From: CAHJXF01 sp038254545
GTDB taxonomy: Bacteria; Pseudomonadota; Gammaproteobacteria; Burkholderiales; Burkholderiaceae_D
Length of the DNA: 64,000 bases
Assembly: GCA_038254545.1 (NCBI GenBank)
Contig: JBBSGB010000007.1
Coordinates: 1-64,000 of the forward strand
Direction of reading: 5' to 3'
A program made the translations under genes and the position numbers. The notes beneath the pieces were generated by a model that was not told the origin of the DNA, searched no databases, and worked only from the letters and a program-made list of their open reading frames with translations. Of the stretch, positions 16,585 to 24,483 are shown piece by piece (the stretch's first letter is position 1; the number at the start of each line of letters is the position of its first letter).

Positions 16585-18765
16585 TCAGCGCGGCTTCCTG
16601 CTCGAGCCCTTCTTGCCCTTCTCTTTTTTCTCTCCAGCGAAGCGCTCGAGCCACGCGAAGAATTCGCGATACCAGAGCTTGGAGTTCTGCGGCTTGAGGA
16701 TCCAGTGATTCTCGTCGGGAAAGAACACCAACCGCGAGGGGACCTGCTTGATGCGCAACGTGTTGAAGTAGGCCAGTCCCTGGTAATACGGCACGCGATA
16801 ATCGAGCTCGCCATGGATCACGAGCGTGGGCGTCTCGAAATGCTCCGCATAGTGGTGCGGCGATTGCGCGAGCACGCGCGCCTCGTCGTCCCAATGGAAT
16901 GCGCCCAGTTCCTGCGCGAACCAGAAGGCGCCATCCGAACCCATCATCGACACCCAGTCGTAGCAGCCCGCGTGGCACACATAGGCCGCGTAGCGCCCGC
17001 GCGTGGCCCGGCCGTTCATCAACGCGACCATGTAGCCGCCATAGCTGCCACCGGTGGCAACCACGCGCTTCGGGTCGATGCGACCGGTGCTCAACAGGAA
17101 TTCGGTGCCCGCTTCGATATCGGCGAGTTCGCGCCTGCCCCAGTCAGCCGTGATCGAGCCGAGGAACTCCTGCCCCCAGCCGGTCGAGCCGTGATAGTTG
17201 ACCGAGGCCACCACATAGCCCTGCGCCGCGAAGAGCTGCATGTTCCAGCGCCAGTGCCAGCCGTCGTTCGAGCAGGTATGCGGCCCGCCGTGGATGGTGT
17301 GCATCAGCGGCCATTGCCGGGGTTTCCTCGCAGACGTATCGATCGCGGCATCTTCTGCCGCATGGGTCGCCGCATCTGTCGCCGCAGCCTGATCGAACCC
17401 GGGTGGCGTCAGGACCCACATCTGTACCGGCTCCTGATTCGCGCCGGCGATCGTCACCGACCGGGCGTCCGCAAACGCGATGCGATCGAGGATAGTCGCA
17501 TTGAAGTGCTCGATCGCGCGTTCCGATCCACCCTCGATGTCGGACACGAACAGCGACGGCGGATGCATCAGCGATGAGCGCGCGTAGACCAGGGTCGCGC
17601 CGTCGGCGCCGACCGAAAGATCGGCGGTGACGCCCCCGTTCGATGGGCCGCGCAGCAACTCGCTAGGTGACGCGGAAAGAGGTGACGCCGCATCGGCGCG
17701 CGGCACCGCGATCGTCCAGATCGGTTGCGCGACTTCGGTCTCGGCGAGGAAGTAGAGCCTGGTGCCGTCATGCGACCACGCCGCGGGGCCGTGTATGCCG
17801 CGATCCCACTCGAAGGTCAACGGCACGATCGCGTGGTCGCTGCGGCGGATCAATGCGAGGCGCGCCTGCTCGTTGTGCGCCTTCGCGAAGTTGGACGACA
17901 GCATCGCGATCCAGCGGCCGTCGGGTGAATAGCGCGGCATCTCTTCGGAGCGCCCGGTGGTGCGCGTGGGCGAGTGCCAGCGTCCCTTCTTCACGTCCAT
18001 CAGCACGACGTCGGTGAACGCGGGTGCGCGCGGATCGGGATCGAAGTCGTGCGTGAAGGCGATCTCGTTGCCGTCGGGGCTGATGTCGAAGAACGTGGCA
18101 TCGGGGTCCTGCGGCGGCAGGTGGAAGTCGGTGCCCGCGAACAGGTCGCGCACATCGACTTCGGCGGGCGCGCCCGCATCGAGGTCGTCGCGCGAGAGCG
18201 TCACCACGTGCAGGTGCGCTCGCCGGCCGCGCAGGAACCAGTGGTCCCAGTACCGGTAGTGGTTCGCTTCGATCACATAGGCCTTGACCTTGTCGTCGCG
18301 CTCGGCCTTCGCGCGTCTGGCTTGCGCCTTGATGGTCTTTTCTTCCGGCCACACCCACGACACGAACGCGATGCGTCTGCTGTCGGGGAACCAGCGCAAG
18401 CCGGAGACGCCGGTCCCGAGATCGGTGATGCGCATCGCCTCGCCGCCGTCGGCCGCAATCAGATAGAGCTGCGCCTCGTCTTCGAGCCCGCTGTTATCGG
18501 GCTTGTTTCGCTTGGACGTGAAGGCGATCCAGCGACCGTCGGGTGACCACTGCGGATCGCCGTCCTTTTGTCCGCGCGTCAGTTGTCGCTGCGCGCTGCC
18601 GTCGGTGGCCAGCAGCCAGAGATGCGAGCTGCTGTCGTTGCCGGCCATCGAATAGCTGCTGACGGCCACGCACACCCATCGTCCGTCGGGCGAGAGCGAT
18701 GCGGCGCCGAAGCGCTTCATGGCCCACAGGTCTTCGATCGTGATCGGCTTTTTCTTCTTGCTCAT
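16585..18765 (-). CDS. S9-family prolyl oligopeptidase / acylaminoacyl-peptidase-like serine peptidase
   Basis: 726 residues. The ATG at 18765 is preceded by AAGGAG and replaces a longer open frame. The N-terminal two thirds are a WD/TolB-like propeller (repeats such as SPDGRWVCVAVSS, SPDGRWIAFTSKRN, SPDGRWIAMLSSN). The C-terminal alpha/beta hydrolase has the nucleophile in GGSYGGYMV, the acid in HGELDYRVP and the His in DENHWI. No signal peptide is evident, so it is probably cytoplasmic. An Ala/Asp-rich, degenerate repeat (AAATDAATHAAEDAAID, near residue 470) interrupts the start of the hydrolase domain. Confidence 0.9.
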   Translation of the reverse strand: MSKKKKPITIEDLWAMKRFGAASLSPDGRWVCVAVSSYSMAGNDSSSHLWLLATDGSAQRQLTRGQKDGDPQWSPDGRWIAFTSKRNKPDNSGLEDEAQLYLIAADGGEAMRITDLGTGVSGLRWFPDSRRIAFVSWVWPEEKTIKAQARRAKAERDDKVKAYVIEANHYRYWDHWFLRGRRAHLHVVTLSRDDLDAGAPAEVDVRDLFAGTDFHLPPQDPDATFFDISPDGNEIAFTHDFDPDPRAPAFTDVVLMDVKKGRWHSPTRTTGRSEEMPRYSPDGRWIAMLSSNFAKAHNEQARLALIRRSDHAIVPLTFEWDRGIHGPAAWSHDGTRLYFLAETEVAQPIWTIAVPRADAASPLSASPSELLRGPSNGGVTADLSVGADGATLVYARSSLMHPPSLFVSDIEGGSERAIEHFNATILDRIAFADARSVTIAGANQEPVQMWVLTPPGFDQAAATDAATHAAEDAAIDTSARKPRQWPLMHTIHGGPHTCSNDGWHWRWNMQLFAAQGYVVASVNYHGSTGWGQEFLGSITADWGRRELADIEAGTEFLLSTGRIDPKRVVATGGSYGGYMVALMNGRATRGRYAAYVCHAGCYDWVSMMGSDGAFWFAQELGAFHWDDEARVLAQSPHHYAEHFETPTLVIHGELDYRVPYYQGLAYFNTLRIKQVPSRLVFFPDENHWILKPQNSKLWYREFFAWLERFAGEKKEKGKKGSSRKPR

Positions 18766-18860
18766 GCGCGCGGGCTCCTTCGGCCTCTTGGTTGTCGTGA
18801 CGAATCGGGTGCGATCTCTCGCGATCGTGTCGATCCGCACTCATGCTGGCGCGCATGATC

Positions 18861-19739
18861 TCATTGCTTGCGATCGAGCACTCCCGCGCGCATCGATGGC
18901 GCAGCGCTCGCTGGCTTGCCCATATCGACGATCGCATCCGCAAGGCGTTCGGCCACGCAGCCGTAGCTCGTGTCGTTCATGTGCAAGCCATCCGGCGAGA
19001 TCATGTTTGCGTAAGGCGATGACTGCGGCGATGACTGCGGTGATGACTGCGGCGATGACGACAAAGACGCTTGCGAGGCCGAGTGCGCAGCTGCCCAGTA
19101 TTTCATCACGGCATAGCGATGGAACACCGGCACGCGATTGCGCTTTCCGATCGCGTCGAGCTGCTCGATCGTGCGCAGATGGTCGGCGATCTGGTTCACG
19201 CGAGGCGCGTACTGCGGGTCCATCAACACGATCTCGATGCCGGCCTGTCGCATGCGATCGATGCCGTTCTGCACGGAACGATCGAAGTCATCGGCATCGG
19301 CCTCGCGCAGGATCGCATTGGTTCCGGTCTGCCAGATCACGAGATCGGGGCGGGCGTCGATCACGTCGTGATCGAGCCGCGCCAGATTCTCCGGTGCGTC
19401 CTCGCCGTTGATGCCGCGGTTGAGGATTTCAATCTTCGCTTGCGGATTGCGCCCCGCGAGTACTGCCGCAAGGCGCGACGGATAGTTGAATCGCAACGCG
19501 CTCGCGCCCACGCCCGCAGTCGACGACGAGCCGAGCGCGATAATTTTCAGCGCGTGCCCCGACGCAAGCAAAGCACGTGTCTTCGGCAGACCGGCGGTGA
19601 ATCCGCCCAACGCCACTGGCGCCGCGCAGACGTCGCGCGCCGGCAGCCCTTCGTCGGAGCCCGCCGCATGCGATGCTCCGCAGAGCGAAGCGATCAGCAG
19701 CGCGACCGCCTGCAGCAACGCCAGGACGCGCGCGCTCAT
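18861..19739 (-). CDS. Exported SGNH/GDSL-type hydrolase (third gene of OpgC cassette)
   Basis: 292 residues from the ATG at 19739, which overlaps the upstream stop in ATGA. A signal peptide (MSARVLALLQAVALLIASLCGASHA) is followed by block I with the nucleophile Ser (KIIALGSSSTAGVG), block II Gly (NRGINGEDAPE), block III Asn (WQTGTNAILR) and block V Asp/His (DGLHMND). All four catalytic blocks are intact. The domain is likely a periplasmic esterase or acyltransferase. A SPQS repeat lies between blocks III and V. Confidence 0.85.
   Translation of the reverse strand: MSARVLALLQAVALLIASLCGASHAAGSDEGLPARDVCAAPVALGGFTAGLPKTRALLASGHALKIIALGSSSTAGVGASALRFNYPSRLAAVLAGRNPQAKIEILNRGINGEDAPENLARLDHDVIDARPDLVIWQTGTNAILREADADDFDRSVQNGIDRMRQAGIEIVLMDPQYAPRVNQIADHLRTIEQLDAIGKRNRVPVFHRYAVMKYWAAAHSASQASLSSSPQSSPQSSPQSSPYANMISPDGLHMNDTSYGCVAERLADAIVDMGKPASAAPSMRAGVLDRKQ
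19015..19062 (-). repeat. 12-bp tandem repeat, four units, in the SGNH gene
   Basis: GGCGATGACTGC, GGCGATGACTGC, GGTGATGACTGC and GGCGATGACGAC (plus-strand reading) follow directly. On the coding strand they give SSPQSSPQSSPQSSP, an exposed low-complexity insert before the catalytic Asp-His block. Confidence 0.95.
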
Positions 19740-20650
19740 GATTTGGAGGCCGCCGATGCCGTGCCGATGCCGCGCACGATCAGGCGCACCAGCAATGCAG
19801 CGACGCAATCGTGGATGCGATCGGCGGTTTGGAGCTGATCCGCTTTCTGTTCCGCATCCAGGTCGAAAATTTCGTTGGACCACCAGTAGTGCATCGTGTC
19901 ATAGCGCTTGAAGAGCGCCACATCGAAACGACGCGCATTCCAGCGCACCGCATCGCGATAGGCGTCGGTATTCACGAGCAACGAAGCGCGCGGGCTGAAC
20001 TGGCTGTCGATCAGCAACACATCGCTGCCCTTGTCATGCAGGAGGCCGATGCCGCGCTCGACGGCTGTCCCGAATTCCATCGGCGCGATACCCCGCACGG
20101 CGTCGGCCGACCCGGTCTGCCAGACCACCAAGGCAGGCCGCATCGGGACGACCTCCCGCGCGATGCGTTCGAACATCATGGGTGCGGTCTGGCCCATTTC
20201 AGCGAATACGACCAGTCGCGTCCTGGGTTTCGCGAACGCCTTGGCGAAGCGTGTTTCGAGCCGATAGGGAAAGGCCGCGTCCTTCGCACTCGTGCCGCTG
20301 CCCGCGGCGGAGCCCGAGCCGATCACGACGATGGTGAGCGGATCCGAGGACTTGAGCCGCCGCGCGAGGCGCGGCAGCGGTGCTTCGATGAAAGCCGTGC
20401 CGTCGGGAACCTTGCACTGCGCAGGCATCGCGTCCTGCGCGCGTTGCATCTCCTTGGACGCGAAGACTGGCGGCGCAGCGTGCGACGCGTCCGCCACCGA
20501 GATCGCGAACACGGCCAGCGCCGACGCGGCCAGCGTGATCGCGGCGCGACGCGCGACCGAAGACCACGACGGCCGCCCGCTCTTGTCAGAGATCGACAAA
20601 TCTTGTTGATCGAGGTCGCTTTTGGTCATCGTCGTGATGGGTGATGTCAT
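19736..20650 (-). CDS. Exported SGNH-like protein, paralogue (second gene of OpgC cassette)
   Basis: 304 residues. An N-terminal membrane anchor or signal (ARRAAITLAASALAVFAISVADA, about residues 33-55) precedes an SGNH domain: block I TIVVIGSGSAAGSGTS, block II FAEMGQTAPMM, block III VVWQTGSADAVRG and block V ADRIHDC. The block II Gly is kept. In block III the usual Asn is replaced by Ala or Asp (TGSAD against TGTNA in the downstream paralogue), so oxyanion stabilisation may be altered. Start and stop overlap both neighbours by four bases. Confidence 0.78.
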   Translation of the reverse strand: MTSPITTMTKSDLDQQDLSISDKSGRPSWSSVARRAAITLAASALAVFAISVADASHAAPPVFASKEMQRAQDAMPAQCKVPDGTAFIEAPLPRLARRLKSSDPLTIVVIGSGSAAGSGTSAKDAAFPYRLETRFAKAFAKPRTRLVVFAEMGQTAPMMFERIAREVVPMRPALVVWQTGSADAVRGIAPMEFGTAVERGIGLLHDKGSDVLLIDSQFSPRASLLVNTDAYRDAVRWNARRFDVALFKRYDTMHYWWSNEIFDLDAEQKADQLQTADRIHDCVAALLVRLIVRGIGTASAASKS

Positions 20651-21909
20651 CCGTTGCCGGTGGCGTGTGCCGTGCGTGGCCCGCTGCCGGCCGCCTCGCG
20701 CGCCCGGTACCAGTTCATCAGCATGGCGAGCGCGGTCATAGCCGTGATACCGGCCACGCTCACACCGATCTGCGCGGGCAGTCGCGCATTGAACTCAACA
20801 AGCACGAAATGGGCCGCAAATGAAAGAAAGATGCCCAGACAGAAGACGTAGAGCGACTGACGGCCGCAAGCGATCAGCGGGCGGGCCCACACGCTCCTCA
20901 GAAAACGCGCCTCGGGCCGCACGAAATGCGCCACCAGATAAGCCATCGAAAGAAAGTGGAACAGACGCAGCACGTCGAGATTGGTCTTGTCCACCGGGTA
21001 GATCCATTCGGACCACGCCATCGGCATGACATCGGACAACAGGTCTCCCACGCTCCTGATCTGCCAACTGCCGACGATGACCGCGGAGCCGACCAGATAG
21101 ATCGCCGCGAGCAAGCCCAGCCATGCACGCCAGCGCATCCCGCGTCTCCAGGGGTCCGGCGCGATCGCGCACAAGGCCCCGATGAAGAACAAGAGTTGCC
21201 ACGCGAACGGATTGAAATACCAGCCGGTACCTTCCGCCGAGGTCGGGAGGTTCCACCCGCGAAAGCGCGCGGCCAGATAGAGCGCGATCGATGCCGCGAG
21301 CACCGCGACCGGCGCAGCGCGCAAGGCGCGCTGCACGAACGGGAACACGAACAGCAGCACGATGTAGAGCGGCAGGATGTCGAGGTTGGCCGGCCGAAAT
21401 CGCAGGGTCAGCGCTTCGACCAGCGCAATATGCGGTGCGTCGAGAAAGCGCGTGATGTTGAGCTCCTCGACATACATCGGATTCGAGAAACGCGCCGCCA
21501 GCCACGCGATCTGCGCGGTGTAGAACACGAACAGGATCAGGTGTGCGACGTAGAGCTGCCAGCAGCGCCGCCACACGTGCGCGGTCATGTAGACGAAGCC
21601 GAGCTTCTGCTCCGAGCGCCAGTAGGCGATGGCCGCCGAAAAACCCGAGAGGAACACGAAGATCTCGGTCGCGTCCGAGAAGCCCAGGTTGCGCAGCGTG
21701 ATCTGGCCGACCGAGTTCGACGGCACGTGGTCGAGGAAGATGAACCACAGGGCAAGGCCGCGAAAGAAATCGACGCGAAGGTCGCGGTGCCGCGCAATGC
21801 CGGCAGCTTGCGCCGCAGGCTGCGCGATCGGCCGTCGAGCGCGCCTTGCCAAGTGCTTCAGCGCCCCGGAGGTCGCGTTCGCACCCATGCGAAGAGGATG
21901 AAAGCGCAT
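20647..21909 (-). CDS. OpgC-domain membrane acyltransferase (first gene of cassette)
   Basis: 420 residues with about ten membrane helices. The N-terminal RDLRVDFFRGLALWFIFLDH is the signature of the OpgC family, whose characterised members add succinyl or other acyl groups to osmoregulated periplasmic glucans. His in FLDHVP is the likely catalytic residue. The stop overlaps the start of the following SGNH gene in ATGA. Coupling to two SGNH proteins suggests a membrane donor / periplasmic acceptor arrangement like known polysaccharide O-acetylation systems; that comparison is inference. Confidence 0.85.
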   Translation of the reverse strand: MRFHPLRMGANATSGALKHLARRARRPIAQPAAQAAGIARHRDLRVDFFRGLALWFIFLDHVPSNSVGQITLRNLGFSDATEIFVFLSGFSAAIAYWRSEQKLGFVYMTAHVWRRCWQLYVAHLILFVFYTAQIAWLAARFSNPMYVEELNITRFLDAPHIALVEALTLRFRPANLDILPLYIVLLFVFPFVQRALRAAPVAVLAASIALYLAARFRGWNLPTSAEGTGWYFNPFAWQLLFFIGALCAIAPDPWRRGMRWRAWLGLLAAIYLVGSAVIVGSWQIRSVGDLLSDVMPMAWSEWIYPVDKTNLDVLRLFHFLSMAYLVAHFVRPEARFLRSVWARPLIACGRQSLYVFCLGIFLSFAAHFVLVEFNARLPAQIGVSVAGITAMTALAMLMNWYRAREAAGSGPRTAHATGNG

Positions 21910-21972
21910 CGACGAAAATGCATGGTTGCAGGCTGGATCGACGAGAACCGCAGACCGGAGTTCGACCCCACG

Positions 21973-23538
21973 TCAGCCGGTCCCGCCCACCGTGATTCCA
22001 TCGATGCGCATGGTCGGCTGTCCCACGCCGACCGGCACGCTCTGGCCTTCCTTGCCGCATACGCCGACACCGGTATCGAGCGCCATGTCGTTGCCGATCA
22101 TCGATACGCGTGTCAACGCGTCGGGGCCGTTGCCGATCAGCGTTGCGCCCTTGACCGGATAAGTCACCTTGCCGTTCTCGATGCGGTACGCCTCGGTGGC
22201 CGAGAACACGAACTTGCCATTGGTGATGTCCACCTGGCCGCCGCCGAAGTTGACCGCGTAGAGACCGTCCTTGACCGATGCGATGATCTCCTTCGGATCG
22301 CGCGTGCCGTTGAGCATGTAGGTGTTGGTCATGCGCGGCATCGGCAGGCTCGCATACGACTCGCGACGGCCGTTGCCGGTCACGCCGGTCTTCATCAATC
22401 GCGCGTTCAGGCTGTCCTGCATGTAGCCCTTGAGGATGCCGTCCTCGATGAGCACCGTGCACTGGGTGGCGTTGCCCTCGTCGTCGACGTTCAGCGAGCC
22501 GCGACGGTCGGCCAGCGTGCCGTCGTCCACGATCGTGACGCCTGGTGCGGCGACTCTCTCGCCGATGCGTCCCGAGAATGCCGACGAGCCCTTGCGGTTG
22601 AAGTCGCCCTCGAGGCCGTGGCCAATGGCTTCGTGCAGCAGCACGCCCGGCCAGCCCGGGCCGAGCACGACCGTCATCGGCCCCGCCGGCGCCGCGCGCG
22701 CGTCGAGATTCACCAGCGCCTGATCGACCGCTTCGTCGGCATAGGCTGCAAGCATCGCGTCATCGAAATATCCATAGCCGAAGCGTCCGCCGCCACCTGC
22801 ATGGCCCTGCTCGCGGCGGCCGTCCTGCTCGGCAATCACGGTCACCGACAGGCGCACCAGCGGACGCACGTCGGCAGCCAGGATTTCGCGATGCGTATTG
22901 CCGCCCAAGCTGCCGCCCAAGCTGCCGCCGAAGCGCGACGATGCCGCGACCATCATGACTTCGTAGGTGCCTGCGAGACTGGCCATCACGTGCGTCACGC
23001 GGGGATCGCGTGCGCGCGCCAGGCGCTCGAGCCGTTCGAGCAGCGCGACCTTTTCGGCCGGGTCCATCGAGGCCAGCGGATCGAGCGGCGCATAGAGGCC
23101 GGCACGCGGCTTGGAGATTGCGCCCGCGCTCGATGAGGTGGCCGACAGGTTTGCCGACACGACGCGCGACGTCGACGCCTTGCCGCCCACCCGCACGCGA
23201 CCGGCGCCGCTGCGGGCAATGCCGCGCGTTGCGCGGGCCGCCGCCATCAAAGCCTCGCGGCTGATGTCGTCAGAATACGAGAACGCTTGCTTGTCGCCGG
23301 TGACCGCGCGTACGCCGACCCCTTCTTCGATATCGAAGCTGCCGGACTTGACGATACCTTCCTCGAGGCTCCACGACTCCGAGCGCGCGTACTGGAAATA
23401 GAGATCGGCATAGTCGACGCGATGCCGGAAGATTTCGGCCAGCGCAGCAGACACGTCGAGCTCGGTCAGCCCGTAACGCCCGAGAAACAATTCCCTGGCC
23501 GTGGCCAGTGCAGCGAGTTGCGGTTCGATCAGATTCAT
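21973..23538 (-). CDS. tldD: TldD metalloprotease
   Basis: 521 residues. The zinc motif HEAIGHGLEGD (about residue 290) is the TldD HExxxH signature, and the C-terminal GVGVCGKEGQSVPVGVGQP is family-typical. With TldE/PmbA, not in this window, it forms a protease that trims peptides such as the CcdA antitoxin or microcin precursors. It is the last gene of a yhdP-nitrilase-tldD series on one strand. Residues about 203-214 are a GSL-GGSL-GG insertion from a 12-bp repeat. Confidence 0.95.
   Translation of the reverse strand: MNLIEPQLAALATARELFLGRYGLTELDVSAALAEIFRHRVDYADLYFQYARSESWSLEEGIVKSGSFDIEEGVGVRAVTGDKQAFSYSDDISREALMAAARATRGIARSGAGRVRVGGKASTSRVVSANLSATSSSAGAISKPRAGLYAPLDPLASMDPAEKVALLERLERLARARDPRVTHVMASLAGTYEVMMVAASSRFGGSLGGSLGGNTHREILAADVRPLVRLSVTVIAEQDGRREQGHAGGGGRFGYGYFDDAMLAAYADEAVDQALVNLDARAAPAGPMTVVLGPGWPGVLLHEAIGHGLEGDFNRKGSSAFSGRIGERVAAPGVTIVDDGTLADRRGSLNVDDEGNATQCTVLIEDGILKGYMQDSLNARLMKTGVTGNGRRESYASLPMPRMTNTYMLNGTRDPKEIIASVKDGLYAVNFGGGQVDITNGKFVFSATEAYRIENGKVTYPVKGATLIGNGPDALTRVSMIGNDMALDTGVGVCGKEGQSVPVGVGQPTMRIDGITVGGTG
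22901..22936 (-). repeat. 12-bp tandem repeat in tldD
   Basis: CCGCCCAAGCTG occurs twice in succession (22901-22924), followed by a degenerate third unit CCGCCGAAGCGC. It encodes GGSLGGSLGG in frame within TldD. Confidence 0.93.
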
Positions 23539-23599
23539 GAAGAGGCAGGTCCGTTCATTTCAAGTCGACATCCATCGGAGCAGCGGAGGACGGCGGGTA

Positions 23600-24475
23600 C
23601 TACAAAACGCGATGCTTCAACGCGGGCAGATTCTCGCGCACTTCGGCGAGCCGGGATGGATCGATCGCGCCGATCACTACACCTTCGCCTTCGTCGCGCT
23701 CGGCCACGATGGTGCCCCACGGGTCGACCAGCATGCTGTGACCCCAGGTCCTGCGGCCATTCTCGTGACGACCCCCTTGCGCCGGAGCGAGCACATAGCA
23801 CTGGTTCTCGATCGCGCGGGCGCGCAACAGGATCTCCCAGTGCGCCGAGCCCGTGGTGTATGTGAAGGCGGAAGGCACGATCATCAAGTCCGGATGGTCT
23901 TCGTTTTCAGACGGGCTCTTGCTGAAGCTTCGATAGAGCTCGGGAAAACGCAGGTCGTAGCAGATCGACAGCCCGACGCGGATCGGCTGGTCGCCCAGCG
24001 TCGCATTGAACGCGACCGCTTCGGCGCCAGCGGCAATCGTGCGCCCTTCGTCGTAATGCTCGGCGCCCTTGGTGAAGCCGAACAGGTGGATCTTGTCGTA
24101 ACGCGCCGCGACCGATCCGTCGGGCGCGTACACGAACGTGGTGTTGCGGATTCGTTCCACTGCGCTGTCGGTCACCCCGCCTTCGACTTCGATCGGCAGC
24201 GTGCCGCCGACCAGCCAGATGCGATACCGCTTCGCCGCGTCCGCGAGAAAGTCCTGGATCGGACCGCGACCCGGACGCTCGCGCGCTGCAACCTTGTCGG
24301 TGTCTTTCATGCCCATCAGGCAGAAGTATTCGGGCAATGCGATCAACTCGGCACCCGCCTCGACCGCCTCGGTGATCAGCCGGCCCGCGGTCTCGAGATT
24401 GGCGCCGACCGAGGCGCCGGAAACCATCTGGATCGCAGCGATGTGAAGGTGACGGGAGGAGAAGGGTTCGCGCAT
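23600..24475 (-). CDS. Carbon-nitrogen hydrolase (Nit1/deaminated-glutathione-amidase-like)
   Basis: 291 residues. The catalytic triad is visible: Glu in LIALPEYFCLMG, Lys in RYDKIHLFGF and Cys in VGLSICYDLRFPELYR. The sequence pattern is closest to the Nit1 branch, whose members hydrolyse the amide of deaminated glutathione as metabolite repair. The protein is cytosolic. It sits 8 bases downstream of yhdP and 61 bases upstream of tldD, a conserved order in Burkholderiales. Assignment to deaminated glutathione rather than another omega-amide is inference. Confidence 0.9.
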   Translation of the reverse strand: MREPFSSRHLHIAAIQMVSGASVGANLETAGRLITEAVEAGAELIALPEYFCLMGMKDTDKVAARERPGRGPIQDFLADAAKRYRIWLVGGTLPIEVEGGVTDSAVERIRNTTFVYAPDGSVAARYDKIHLFGFTKGAEHYDEGRTIAAGAEAVAFNATLGDQPIRVGLSICYDLRFPELYRSFSKSPSENEDHPDLMIVPSAFTYTTGSAHWEILLRARAIENQCYVLAPAQGGRHENGRRTWGHSMLVDPWGTIVAERDEGEGVVIGAIDPSRLAEVRENLPALKHRVL

Positions 24476-24483
24476 CTACACAT

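Noticed and set aside
20795..22462. A 555-residue open frame on the reverse strand covering the OpgC gene and tldD 3' end.
   Set aside because: It is Arg/Pro/Gly-rich, has no recognisable motif and overlaps two well-supported genes in another frame; this is expected in high-GC DNA.
20926..23136. A 736-residue plus-strand open frame opposite OpgC and tldD.
   Set aside because: Composition and lack of domains mark it as the antisense shadow of the two real genes.
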